From Brevipalpus yothersi (Eukaryota; Arthropoda; Arachnida; Trombidiformes; Tenuipalpidae): a stretch of DNA of 64,000 bases. The stretch lies in the NCBI GenBank assembly GCA_003956705.1, contig QZCP01000220.1, positions 22,993 through 86,992 of the forward strand. The letters are read 5' to 3'. Position numbers and translations under genes: made by a program. Below are positions 47,753-60,099 of this stretch, piece after piece. Every line of letters starts with the position of its first letter. Position 1 is the stretch's first letter. Under the pieces are notes generated by a model. The model was not told the origin of the DNA. It saw only the letters and a list, made by a program, of their open reading frames with translations, and did no database searches.

Positions 47753-50001
47753 ATGCATTCAAATCAATGCCCCGACTTGAGTAATAATGGTGAAGCGTGC
47801 TCTTTTAGCAATTGTTTTGTTGCCAGCTCTCTTAATGGTGTTAATTCAGCTCCAATCACCGGCCCGTGTCCACATAATCATGGCTTCTATCCTATTGGCA
47901 GCCACGCAATGCCCACACTTCATATACAGCCTGCCGATTATCGTACTCTAGGAGCCAATTTACATCCACCACTGCCTCCGCAAACAGTGCCCGGTCCTTT
48001 GAATTATCCATTCAATTATTATTATTCACCACATCAACCACCACCACATCCACCACCATCATCAAATACAAGCCATGGACACACTTACGCTCCATACACT
48101 ATTCCGAATATGAATGTCACACAACAACGTCTCTTACAATCACAACAAAGAATTTGTGAACAACAAAGACGAAGCTTTTTGAGACATCAACAGAGATCAG
48201 CCCGTGGACGATTAGAAAATGGAATCAATTCTGGCAACCATCATGCACCCAATCTTTCAGCAACCTATGCTCCCAATGCTTCCCATGTCAATATTTATGA
48301 TCGTCCCAATACTGCTTCCTTACCCTTAGTGCCACTACCCCATGATATAATCGAACAAGTGAGTTGAAATCTTTATTATATATTGTAACAGAAAAGGGTT
48401 ATAGAAGAGAAAGAGAAAGAGAGAGATATGAAGAGGGAAGTGTGTGTGTGTGTGTTTATATTGTAGTGTATGTATGTTGCAATTGAAGTGCAATCCAGTG
48501 TATGCACTCCATTAATAACATCTTTGTGTGATATCACGAATCTTCCTCCTTTTCCTTTCAAGTGTGTGTGTATGTAAAGCCTGAGTGTGGAAGACAGAAG
48601 AAAGATGCTTGCCTCTTACAATGCCAAGAGTGGATAAACTACTGGCTCTTCGATCTTCTCATGAGAATATATGATAAATGTTAGCTAGATTACCTTGACT
48701 ATATTCACTTCGACTTCTTAGTTTTCTCAAGGTATCAACCTCGACTGTGAGCACCAAATTCAGGTTCTATTAAATGTATATTTCACACAAATCGACGATT
48801 CACCGCCACTCCGTGATAACTTAGCTCTACAACTTTTTCCCCAACTATTTGTATTTGACTAAAACCCAAATAGTTGAGATAAAATGCTGATAATTTGTAT
48901 TCGATAAATCACAATTTATCGCTTTTAAACGTTGTCAAATTTGACCTTATTTTCATGCTGACTATTCATTTTTCCCATCTTCTTCCATTCTAGGTACCTT
49001 CTTTTCCTGTTGCGGAACCTTCCTTCACTTTTCCTGTTCGTTTAAATCCTATTTTTGCTCGCGGTCGCGATGGAGGTCTCGTGTCAAGTAATAGTGATTC
49101 TTGCAATCGCTTTGATATTTCCTCTCTCTCAGTGCCGAATAGTCGAGTTCCTAATCCAAACGGAAACATTAGGTCAAGTTCGAGCTCTCCCCACATGCCT
49201 CCACCACCACCGTCAATCAACAACCCTTCCGTCGATTTAATTGAAATTAATAATGACAACCCACACAATGTTAACTCCGATATGGGAGATAGTGGGGCAA
49301 CAGATTCACATGCACACATTCATCATCATGTTCATCAGCATCATTATCATAATACTGACCCTGCTAATGGAGTTCATTTTGCCAATCACCTACAGATCAC
49401 AATTGCTCCCCATTATGTAAGTTAAATTGATCTTCAACTATTTTGCCTTCAAAAACTCAATCAAAACCATTTTATTCTCGCTTCTCTTTAGATCGTACAA
49501 TCAAGACCCCAAGAATTGGTCTATCCGGAGATATCTCCCTATTTTCCACCGCCTTTCCATCCCTATTCGGCCCCTTACCTTACGGGTTATATGAGAAGCA
49601 TTCATCAACATCGTCCACCTGCCACATTGAACAGAGGCGCGTCTCAAGCCGTGATCGAGCGCAATACCTTTCCACATAAATATAAGAAGCTTTTAAGAAG
49701 TGTGGAAGTAGACGATGCAATCGAAAAATGCACCATTTGTCTTAGTGAATTTGAGGATTGCGAAGATGTCAGGTAAGAGAGCTTTTTGAAGCTTTCACTT
49801 GCAATAGACTTACACTTATGAACACTAATAATGAACGAAATTTCTCTCTCTTCTTTCATTCTCTCTCACTTTAGGAGGCTACCATGTATGCATCTATTCC
49901 ACATAGAGTGCGTTGATCAATGGCTCACATCCAACAAACGGTGTCCGATATGTCGAGTAGATATTGAGGAACATATTCAAGATTTTGGTTTGACAACATG
50001 A
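47753..50001 (+). CDS. Arkadia/RNF165-like RING-H2 E3 ubiquitin ligase
   Basis: Exons 47753-48358, 48994-49416, 49492-49772 and 49875-50001 give 478 residues. The C-terminal RING-H2 (423-463: CTICLSEFEDCEDVRRLPCM, HLFH, CVDQWL, CPICRVDIE) is preceded by RGASQAVIERNTFPHKYKK. That block plus RING is the hallmark of Arkadia (RNF111) and RNF165/ARK2C, which ubiquitinate Ski/SnoN and inhibitory Smads and so boost TGF-beta/BMP signalling. The rest is disordered: proline-rich (HPPLPPQT, HQPPPHPPP), a Gln/Arg-rich helix (QQRLLQSQQRICEQQRR) and a histidine-rich stretch (HAHIHHHVHQHHYHN). No clear SUMO-interaction motif cluster is evident, so it resembles RNF165 more than full-length RNF111. The ATG follows TTATTGCTCAAGA. 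Confidence 0.9.
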
Positions 50002-51661
50002 CTAAGAAAATTTACTGATCCATTATAATTGTTTCAACCATGAATAGGATAGTTTTATTCTATTCCTCTGTGTGTGCTCAAACTTTGGTAAACAAGTCTT
50101 CTTAGCACCTGCCATCTCCACTTTCCTTCCCATTTTCCATGATTTCAGCCTCTTTTTGAGGCTCTTTATCTTCTATCCAATCTACCTATCTTTTCTCCCT
50201 AGCATGCCTTACGCTCAGTTATTTAAATGCCTCTCGGAAACTTCATCATTCTGTGATTTTTTTTGCCGAAAAAAATTTTTGAGCCTGAATACGATCCTAA
50301 AAATACTCTAAATTGCTCCTTTAACGTACAACATCATCTCCATCTTGACCCTCTTTGAATTTTTACTCTCAATTTCATGGATTCCCTATCACTTTCTCCT
50401 AATACTTTATTGAGACAGCGATCGCCTACCTTTCAATCAAGAGGGCTATAAGTCAATATCAGGGACTGCTAGGTTTAGCGATTTTTTCACTCAAACACAC
50501 TTTTTTGTTCAAACATATAAGTCTCAGTTCTTCATCCATTTTTCTACCTTTAAACTAACAAAAACTGTTCCAGTTTGAGTGTTATTAGTGGGACCATAAG
50601 AAACTCAAATCTTTTAACTCTCAAGCTTTCAGAGATAGTTTCAAAATTTACTAGATAAGAAACTAACTCTCTCCATCTCCCTCACTTATAGCAATCTTGA
50701 ATTGATTCTTCTTCTCAGGACATTTCAAGATCAAACATCTTTAACAGCCATCATAAAACGTTTCAATTTTCTTTTTATTTCCTTCCTTTCATACCGCCAT
50801 AACTCTCTCCCCCTTCCATTGTTAACCACAACAACAAGAAAGAACGATACCAAGTTTTGTTTCTTTTCACAACCGTCTCATTCATGGGTGATTTGCGTTT
50901 TAGATTCATGGATCGCTTCCATCGATAAGATGTCAATTGGCTCTTTTTGTAGCAAAATCCTAACTTTCCTTGTATATTTTTCATTCAATGAGAAAGTGGA
51001 AATTGGTTTTCTTAGCCATTCCCAACCATGATGTTCGGGGCTATTCTCCTTCCCAAAGATTTCGCTCATTTTGGGCCCACTTTTTTCAAATCTTTTTATA
51101 GAGTGTGGTTTTCTTGACAAAAAAAAACAAAACCATAAAGAAAAATCATAACTATACATCCAATCAATTCTTTTTTCCTCTTAACGTGCTCTCCTCTCTC
51201 TTTCCCTCTCTGTCTTCTTCCACTCAGACACACCACATAACACTTTCAAACTGTTTGAATATTTTGTAAAGCTGTTTGATAGTAACAGCTAAGAAAAGTA
51301 GCACCACAACTGATTTTCATCAGACAAATTTTCCGAATAAATCTGGTTATTTTTTGCCGAGCAAATTAAACCGAATGAAAAACAAATTTCTGATAAATTA
51401 TTTCAAGAAATGTCAAAGCCCAAGTAAAAAAAATACTCAACATCTGTATAATACTGAATAATTTATTTACTAGATGATAGTATGTATGAGTTATGATTCC
51501 GTCCATGAGGGATACACAAAAAAATATATATATGTAATATTTCATTGGAGGAACATTGATTCGGGCTTTTGTCATCACCATTGATCTGATGAGATTGCAT
51601 GACGAAATTTTCTACTACTATACAATATACAAAAGGAATTCTTTTTTTTTACTTTTCCTTC
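50002..51661. other. Convergent intergenic region
   Basis: About 1.7 kb between the 3' ends of the RING ligase (+) and the Gly/Asn-rich secreted protein (-). AT-rich, with runs of pyrimidines on the plus strand; no exon or repeat family identified. Confidence 0.45.
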
Positions 51662-54306
51662 CTATTGATATCCGTAATAACTAGATCCGGCCATAGGCTT
51701 CCATGAACTTTTCTCAACAATAGTGGACGAATATGGCTTAACGCTGTTATAATTTTGATTGCCTTTATCGTTATTGTTATATTTATTATTTCCTTGATCA
51801 TATCTTCTACCATATTGGGGTGGTGCTGCTGCTACCTGATATTGTGGTTGAGCTTGATATTTCGGCTTGTACTGGTAGTCATCGTAGATGTGGACTTTTT
51901 TCGGCATCTTGCCATACACTGTCGTGATTGAAAAATGGAACAGTAGTAGTAGTAGTGGTGGTAGTAGTGAATGAATTATGACATTCTCATACACAAATGA
52001 ATGAGAAAAAAACAATCATGATGATGATCATCTTCGTTTCATCATCATACGTTAACGTTCGTTTTTCCATTAGAAAAAAAATTTCGTAACTTCTTGAAAC
52101 ATCAATTATCTCAACGAATTTATCTCAACGAATCTCACCTATAAGCTCCTTATGCTCAGCATAATTTGGCCCATAATGAAGTGGTGCATAATGATTGGGT
52201 CCATAATTTGGCTTTTGATTGTAATTCTGATTGTAACCATGATAAGCTCCAGCCTCTTGACCGTACTCTTGTCTTGGTGGTCCATATTTGAGTATTTCTG
52301 TACAAAAAATTAAATGAATTGAACAGGAAATCTCATTCGAAAGATGCACAGCAACTATAATTGATCCTTACGTTACGTGCAAGTATTAGCACATATCGCA
52401 TGTTAATGAGAAAAGATGAAAAATATTTTATATTATAAAATGATGGAAAACTTACGTGGATCAGCATTCACTTGATTTCCGTTATAATTATTGGCACCAT
52501 AGCCAGCCTGATTGTTTCCAGCATTCTGATACTCAGCATTGTTACCACTATTTCCTTGCATTGGTAATGGCTGATAGTTCATGCCTCCGTTAGGATTGTT
52601 TGGCACATTCTGATGCTGAGGAGGCTGAACATAATTTTCACTTGCTGGCTGATGATAATTGTTACCATTTCCATATGCTTGCCCATGATTACTGGCTTGC
52701 TGTCCATAATTATTATATCCTCCTTGATTATTTTGAGTTGCTGAGTACCCAGCGTTTTGTCCATAGCCCTGTGGAGCATAATTGGCACTCTCGCCACCAT
52801 TTTGATTATTGTAGTTACCCTCTCCAGTGTTCTTGTGGCCATAGCCACCTTCACCGCCACCGTTCTGCTGATAGCCACCATCATTTCCGTGTCCATCTTT
52901 GTTGTATTCGTTACCCTGATTATATTCAGCTCCTTGATTGTATTCACCTCCTTGATTATATTCTCCACCTTCATGGCCTCCTTCATTGTAGCCATCTTCA
53001 CCACCTGTTTGAATGGGGAAAAATGGTCAAATAATCTTGCCACAGCTCTCTTGTTTGCTATATTTAAATAAGATTAATTTATGTTCACTATGATGTGTGC
53101 ATCGAACTTTCCATCTCATCTTTTTACTGCCTGATTTTTCGAGCCATTAACTCTTATATATAAGTTCATCAATCTGAATCTGAATTTTTCAACAAATATC
53201 TCTCTCTCTCTTTCCCTCTCAACTTCCTGAATTTAAAACTAAATCAAATTCGTGGTTAAATGGAGCTGAATGCTCTCTCTCTCTTTCTCTTTCTCTCTCT
53301 CTCTCTACCGAATGTATTCCTCAAAAATTCCTGATCTCTCGTTACGACAGCCTGTTGTGATTCGTAAAATTATTTCCACGCATTGATACGAGTAAATAGA
53401 AGATCAAACGATCGATTCGCGATGAAAACTGCTGCGAATGTTGTTGTCATCACTTTGATGTTCCCTCAAGGTTTGCTATCGGCTTAAATTAGTATTCAGT
53501 CTACCGAGGTTGATTTCTATTCTGGATGTGTATTCTGACTAATTATAACAAATCGGTCTTTCTTTCTCTCTCAAAATTTGCTGTAAACTTACAGAAAAAA
53601 ATCATGTCCACTTACCTTCTGAATATTCTTCCTCATTTTCGCTTGCATAACTATTGGAATCCCAGCCATCTCCTCCTCCACCGCCACCGGAACTATATTC
53701 ACCACCACCGGAACTGCCACCATAGGCTTGTCCACCACTTCCATAGCCACCTCCACCACCTCCATATTCGTTCTCTAACGATTTGGCGGATAAACTAATA
53801 GCGGGTAACTCGATTTTCATCGGTTTCTTGGGCTTCGATCTATTCACTATGGCAGTGATTCTCATCTTAGGCATGGCCATTCCGGGCAAATTGAAGGACA
53901 TTGCAGGAAGATTGACCCCAAAATCCATCTTCATCTTGGATGGATGACCCCCTGATGATTCCACCAAAGCAACGGAACATATGGCTATCAGAACGTTGAG
54001 CAATCTCAGCTAGGAAAATGAACAATTGGAAGAAAGAAGGGAAGAAAATAGATCAGACAAATAATCCAGGAAGTGATGATCATTTTGAAGAATACACTTT
54101 CGCACGCACACACAAGTTGGAAACACTGTCCGTTATATTTCCTCGTGTATTTCACTGATGATAATTGATGGTAATTTTTTCCAGCCATTGTTAATTTTTT
54201 CTCCAAATCAAACATCCGGTCAGTATTGAATCATAGCAATATCATAACATAGGCACACTTGTACATCTACACAGCTATAGGATGACACCAATTTACATAC
54301 CTCCAT
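51662..54306 (-). CDS. Secreted Gly/Asn/Gln/Tyr-rich low-complexity protein
   Basis: Exons 54306-54301 (Met-Glu), 54009-53616, 53004-52456, 52297-52139 and 51918-51662 keep one frame, 454 residues. The first exon is only six nucleotides (ATGGAG, then GTATGT) and completes a signal peptide (MELRLLNVLIAICSVALVES). The body falls into three parts. A basic Met/Pro/Lys segment carries a Gly-rich stretch (YGGGGGGYGSGGQAYGG). A long Gly/Asn/Gln/Tyr part opens with near-repeats GGEYNQ, GGEYNQ, GAEYNQ and GNEYNK. A C-terminal part is rich in Tyr, Pro and Gln (YGPNHYAPLHYGPNYAEH) and ends SSYYGYQ. There are almost no cysteines. Composition fits extracellular structural material (cuticle, egg coat, silk or attachment cement), but no chitin-binding R&R motif is present and no family is recognised. 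Confidence 0.75.
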
Positions 54307-54716
54307 TTGACCAAATTTTCGAAGTCGTGCTCACTATGGACTAGAAGTGATGAGGAAAAGAACGAACTTTGTGTAACGGAAAGAGTGAGAGAGAGAGAGT
54401 GATAAGATGGACAGAGAACAAGCATCGGAAGGAAGGAGAAGCTCGGAAGAAATGAGAGGAAAAAAAGATGAAGATGAGAGAGAGCAAGAGAGAGAAAAGA
54501 GAGAGTGGATCATCGCTTAAGGGCAAGAGGTGTCTCCTAATCATCATCATTCGGGCCGAAACTGGATCCTGAATTAGGATTCAGTAACGAGCGAAAGTGG
54601 CCACTACTTGGCTACATGAAGTGAAAGTTATCCAAAATAGGATAGCAAAAACATTGCACTCCGTGATATGACAAGCGGGAAACCGGCAGAAAATTGAAAG
54701 ATAGATAGAGAGTAAT

Positions 54717-54719
<3 letters not shown>

Positions 54720-54755
<36 letters not shown>
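54720..54755. repeat. (GA)n microsatellite, about 36 nt
   Basis: Pure GA run in intergenic DNA. Confidence 0.9.
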
Positions 54756-54759
<4 letters not shown>

Positions 54760-55119
54760 TGGAATATAGTCTGATCGAGATCACGGCAAAAGCGAGTTAG
54801 ACTCAGATTTTGGTCCAAAAATAGTGGAACCTGAACATTCGCGCCGAGCATCGAGCACAAATGTTCAGGCCAGTATTCCATCATTCGATAGAAGATAAAA
54901 GAGAAGAAGAAGAGGAGGAGGAGGAGTAGGAGGGAAAAGAAGTGAAGAGAACTGGATCAACATGAACATCGCTTGCTTCAAATGAATTTTCTTCTTCTTT
55001 CAGGAGCTGATTTACCATCTCTACATAATGCGAACATCTCATTTCATTTCATAATATCATGATGGAACAAGCATCACAAGTGTCCATCGGTTCCAAAATA
55101 GATTTACGACGTTCACTCA

Positions 55120-55126
<7 letters not shown>

Positions 55127-55177
<51 letters not shown>
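55127..55177. repeat. (CT)n microsatellite, about 50 nt
   Basis: CT run in intergenic DNA. Confidence 0.92.
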
Positions 55178-55181
<4 letters not shown>

Positions 55182-56058
55182 GTCACTTTCCCTTTCAAGC
55201 TTCCTCCTTCATCCAGCTCAACAGCAACAATTTATCAGATTGAATTTTGAATCTCATATTCATGGCAGAAGATGACCACTATCTCTTCTCTCTCTCTCCA
55301 GGGTTTTATGATGATATTGGCTTACTTATTGTTTCAGAACATTCTGCCGGAATGAAATGAGACCCTTCAAATTGCCGGATGGAAGGTTGGTTGTTTTCTG
55401 TTTCGACTAGTGATCTCATTTGCATCTTCATTTAATTCTCTTCATGACACGAAACGGCAGAAAACAAGCACGAAATCCTTTTTCAAAAATCCAAATGAAA
55501 TGTAATCAATATTTTTTTGAATTTTTTGTTCGAATCAAAATTATTATCAGCCGAAAATTCGTGAGAAAACTCACAATTGCTTCTGTTGTACATTGCTCTG
55601 ACTTCCTGAGAGAAGAGAGAATATTCATGAATTTTAGTACTTAGTTGGATAAGGAAACCAGTTCATTTGCCATCGTCCATCTGAATGCATCATTTTAATT
55701 TCGAAAAAGCAGGCAAAATTTTTGTTTCAGTCGACTTTTGTGTTCAAAATCTCGAATATCTTGATATCGTGCTGGTTGGATCATCTCTCTTTCTCGAGAA
55801 TGATGATGATCCCAATCGAAAGTGAGAGTGTTTCGACACGTGCGAAAAAAATGTGAACATTTTTCTTTAATTTTCTCTCATTTTTATTCATGTTTTTTTC
55901 TCTCTCTCTCAATTATTATTCTATTCTGTCCAGTCTGGCCGAACCGAATAGCATTCACATTTCTCTTTTCTTTCCATTTCATTGAAACGTTATAATTTTA
56001 TTAGCCACTAATCTTATTTAGTTCAAAAAATTCAAATAAATTATAACCGCATAAATAA

Positions 56059-57887
56059 TTAACTTTGATTTATGATTGACTTAGATACGACTTTAACTGC
56101 GCTATACGAAAACTTTTGATTCTTTGCTTGACACATGGGATTTGATGAGCCAGACGATGGTGTTCTGAAAGAAAATCAATTGATCTTGTTACAACAATAA
56201 TTTAACATAATTTTATTCACTTCAACAATTACTTTACCTGCAATCAGTTGGCTCGGTAGATCGGAAACATCTTGTTGGCGCTAATGGACTAAAGTAGAGA
56301 TTCCTGATTGCTGTTGCAAGAGGAACTGTATCAGCATTCGTAAGGCACCTGTAAAAGTCTTCATCACAATTACAATGTGACCTGTGAATAGGGTTGAGAA
56401 AAAAGTGTCAAAAAATAATATTTGAATTAGAATATGAGAATTTTCAATAGAGAACGAGTGAGATAGAGAAAAGCGGTAAATTTTCAATTGACAACACTTT
56501 CAATATCAGTGTCCTAGTTTACCGCCAAGTGGACTGAAAAAAGGTGAGAGGAAAGGTTTTCCGTACTCTAATAAGATCACGTTCATTGTTATATTCTACA
56601 TTATGGTAGTTAAAATGCTGATTGACTTTTGCTTCCTTGTTGAATGGAAGTTGATTCCAATCCGAAAGAATTCATAACTACCTTTCAGTGTGTTAAAATA
56701 TCAAAAATTGTGCTCGATGAAACTTTGAGCACCTTCATGGAAATGATTAACATCGTTTCGATGAATAGATTAGAGTGATATTTTAAAATAAAATTTCAAA
56801 AATTTAAATGTAGATCATGAGATGAGATCTGATGATGAGTTACATAACTGACCTCGTATTGAAGCTATAATTCATTAAACCATAGTCCTGTGAGAGACCA
56901 GCTAATCGCAGTGGACAGTGGTCATGAATTCTACAGCAGATATCAACTTGCCAAATTCGACCAATATCGGAATAATTTCTGGCAATATCTCCAAGTCCAC
57001 ACCACTTGGTCCCTGTGAAAAAGAAGAAAGATCGAATTGAGTGGAAATTTTTCCAAATAAAATTCAATGATAGCTTAATTTTTATCATCATACACATGAT
57101 TACCTGGAACTATTCCGTAGAGGAAGCTGGATAAAGTTAAAGAAGAGGCAGCTTGAGCAGAGTTTGGATCAGAATATGCTCGCCGAGACATTTCGTCGAT
57201 TTCCATTGATTCACACTCCTTGATTACAGATCTCACATAGGATAAAGAAGCTGGAGAAACTTTTAATCGTAAATTTGACACTCTATTGTATGCTTCAGGT
57301 CTTCGTTTTTCAAGATCAAACATTTCACAATATCTAAGCTTTTTTTGCTTATCAAATGACACAATCACCATGGTCTTTTCACACAGGAGAGCATGAAATT
57401 CGAAATGAGGCATAGATCGGGTTAGATTGATGCTTGATGCTTCTGGACTTGATGATGTGAATTTATAGAGGCGAAATCCAATCGGATTCTTGGGTGTGAT
57501 AGGAGATGAAATATTGTGTGACTGCAAAGACAATGTCAATGATAATAAAAGACCCAAATTACTACCATTTTGAATAGCTTTAGCTACCGGTAATATTGAT
57601 GGTGATTCATTAATTGTGTCCCTCGAAGTTGACATGCCTATCATTGGCCCAGATTCGGACGACGATGATGCTGATTCACCTGTAAAGATGTCAGAAGATT
57701 CTCCAGTTGAATCTTCTTCTTCATCCTCTTCGATATAAAAATCACCAGTAGACTCTGTAGTTTTATCGATTGACTCGTTTGAAGAGTCTTTGAAACACTC
57801 AGTTCTGTGAGCCACATAGATGAAAATTATTAAATAGGTGAGAAATTGATGAAAAAATGAGGCTTTAGCTGGAAAAGTTTTTTTCAT
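56059..57887 (-). CDS. Group III secreted phospholipase A2
   Basis: Exons 57887-57104, 57012-56853, 56381-56238 and 56164-56059 keep one frame, 397 residues. The enzyme hydrolyses the sn-2 ester of phospholipids outside the cell in a calcium-dependent way. The signal/anchor is FLTYLIIFIYVAHRTECF. An acidic Ser/Glu/Asp-rich stretch (about 33-85) follows, then a domain of about 170 residues with three cysteines, as in arthropod GIIIsPLA2 precursors. The catalytic domain has the Ca-binding loop KWCGLG (264-269), the active-site DICCRIHDHC (His291, Asp292) and the cysteine-rich SHCNCDEDFYRCL, as in bee-venom-type PLA2. A short C-terminal tail follows the last disulfide cysteines. It may act in digestion, immunity, eicosanoid signalling or secretion; the sequence does not decide. 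The N-terminal acidic region suggests a processed propeptide. Confidence 0.92.
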
Positions 57888-59386
57888 GATGTGAAAGAAA
57901 CGATTTGAACTTAGTTTCTCATGCTCAAATCAACATCATATTTCAAAACACGAGGAATAGTGAAAAATGATAAATTGAGACCGCTTGAATCAATCAAAAA
58001 TAACATGCTGATAATGATAACATTAATCGATCCTTGGAACGTAGAAATTTGATCATCATTTCCAAATGAACACCAAAAATATTGGAACGGAGATCACAAA
58101 AAAACTATATCAATGAGTGTGTGTGAGAAGATCGATTTCAACAATTTCAACGAATACACGAATTATTCACTACAATTCGTATGAATATTTGTATATCAAA
58201 TGGTATCAGCAAAGTTTGTGTGAAGTGTAAAACAATGGTGGGTTACATGGTGAATTGAGGCCAATTTTTATAACCAAAATATGAGAGAGATAAATTTATT
58301 CTAATTGTCCTCCCAAAATCACTGGATAAAGGACACTTTTCATCACCCAAAATAATGTCGAAAACGAGTCACCAAAAAAGATTTGGCCTTGAATCAAGAG
58401 GCAAGAAAACGGTTCTGACTTTTTTTCCGACGAACCAGATCATGAGCTAGAAAATTAGTTCAGGAACCACTTCATCCATCTATCCGCTTGACTAGGATGA
58501 TGGGTATTCAAACTTGATTTTTTCTTTTCTCACCGAAATCATGTCACCGATAAAAGGAGAGGAGAGAGAGGAAGAAGGATGACTCCGAAAAACATAGCTG
58601 CGAGGCTAATTCATCGACATTATGTAAAAAAAGAGAGAGAGAGAAGTGAGCAAAAAAAATAGTCAAAAAAGGATTTATCTGGTGAGTGACTATCAAAGTG
58701 ATCATACATAAATATATATTTATATATGTGTAAGTGCTTGTATCACTTCGTTCATGATTTGAAGGATATGCAAAGAATGGAATATAAAATGAACATTTAC
58801 TCAAACGTTCATCAAATGTTCTCTCTCTCTTTCTCTCTCTCTCTCTATTTTACAGCTTTTACAGTGGTCGTGTCACTCTCTTGGCATGTCTATTTGACTT
58901 TGAATTTGACAAATATATACGACAAAACAATTTCGGTCTCGATTCGTTTATTTTCAATTCCCCTTCCTTACTCCCCCATACCTTCTCTCTCTCTCTCTCT
59001 TCCTATTTTTCAAGTTTACATGTATTGCTCCTAAAACCGTTTGGTGTGCATTAAAAAAAAGGTTCCACACATAAATGCCATTTTTTTGCCAATCAAATCA
59101 ATCACCACTTTCTCTCCAACAGCGAGTGTGAAAAATTAGCGAGATTATGTCACCATAGCCATAGGATGGCGTGTTAAATATTTTCAACCTTCAATCTTTT
59201 TTCCTCTCCTTCTTTGAGTATCTTTTTTTCATACTCATGCCATCATCACCATGTTTTCTTATCTGATTCGTTCTGGACACTGATTCTTTTTTCTCCCATT
59301 TTAATTGCCGCAATAAACCGTCAACTTTATTCTCATCTGCATATATCTAAAAAACTTTCTGTTTGCGCCCCTTTCTTCATTTGACT
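57888..59386. other. Intergenic, phospholipase promoter side and tRNA flank
   Basis: 1.5 kb without a supported exon; short GA/CT tracts near 58560, 58633, 58820 and 58984. The sequence ataggatggcgtgtt (59161-59175) resembles the GATGGCG-type motifs seen elsewhere in the window. Confidence 0.4.
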
Positions 59387-59459
59387 GGTTTCGTAGTGTA
59401 GCGGTCATCACGTTTGCTTTACACGCAAAAGGTCTCCGGTTCGATCCCGGGCGAAACCA
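59387..59459 (+). tRNA. tRNA-Val (anticodon UAC)
   Basis: 73 nt without CCA or intron. The acceptor stem GGTTTCG pairs perfectly with CGAAACC (59452-59458), with discriminator A. The A box is TAGTGTAGCGG and the B box GGTTCGATCCC. The anticodon arm TTTGC-TTTACAC-GCAAA presents TAC (59420-59422). A run of six T starts just after the gene (terminator for RNA polymerase III). The sequence matches eukaryotic cytosolic tRNA-Val closely. Confidence 0.97.
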
Positions 59460-60099
59460 GATTTTTTCTCTCTTCCTACACTGAACACACTCATCTCAAT
59501 ACATTTTGCTCTACTCTTGCTCATTGAAAACACTCTCATACACTGATAATCTAAATCCTCGAACTAAAATTCTCTGATAAAATGATAGAAAAAAAGAATC
59601 TCCACATCTTTCCCCGAGAGAGAAATCCTCCAACCCCTTGAACACTCATCATATGCTTTCAATTAATCAAACAGACAGCCAAATTTGATCTGAAATCACT
59701 TTCAATCATCAACTCAACCCTATCATCATCAACACATGAACTTTTTTTATCGATTTCGAAAAAGTTTGCCCTGCACATGTACACGCTTGGTGGCGCTTCT
59801 TGTGCTTTCCAAAAAAATTTTGATCACATTTTAAATGTGATCTTTAACCGGCACAACAAAATTTGATCGGATGTGTGTTCAAATTTAAAAGTACGAATAA
59901 TTTAATTGTTTCTAATTATTTTCTACATTTGGTAACAATTGTTTTGCCTATTGAGTGTAACATTTATACAGGGTTTAATTGCAAGAGGATCAACGTTCTT
60001 GCTGTTGTCATCAACCGATTTTCACTGTCTTTGTGTGTTACTGTTTGCGTGTTGTGTGTGTTGGTCAGTTGGTGAAAGATAATTTCATCCATCATCCAT
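59460..60099. other. CSE1 promoter region
   Basis: It holds a TTTTTT pol III terminator at its start, a GGTGGCGCTT motif (59789-59798) of CTCF-like form, and a 21-nt near-perfect palindrome at 59822-59842 (GATCACATTT-t-AAATGTGATC). The CSE1 5'UTR must lie in the last few hundred bases. Confidence 0.4.

Larger units (their letters stand above)
54307..56058. other. Intergenic with GA and CT tracts
   Basis: Upstream of the secreted low-complexity gene (-) and downstream of the phospholipase gene (-), with a GA tract at 54720-54755 and a CT tract at 55127-55177. TTTATT at 55997-56002 is, on the minus strand, the AATAAA signal of the phospholipase, about 57 nt past its stop. No exon is supported. 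Confidence 0.45.

Noticed and set aside
52579..53043. Met/Lys/Ile-rich long open frame on the minus strand
   Set aside because: It is a shadow: the frame that joins the neighbouring exons by splicing is the Gly/Asn/Gln/Tyr-rich one.
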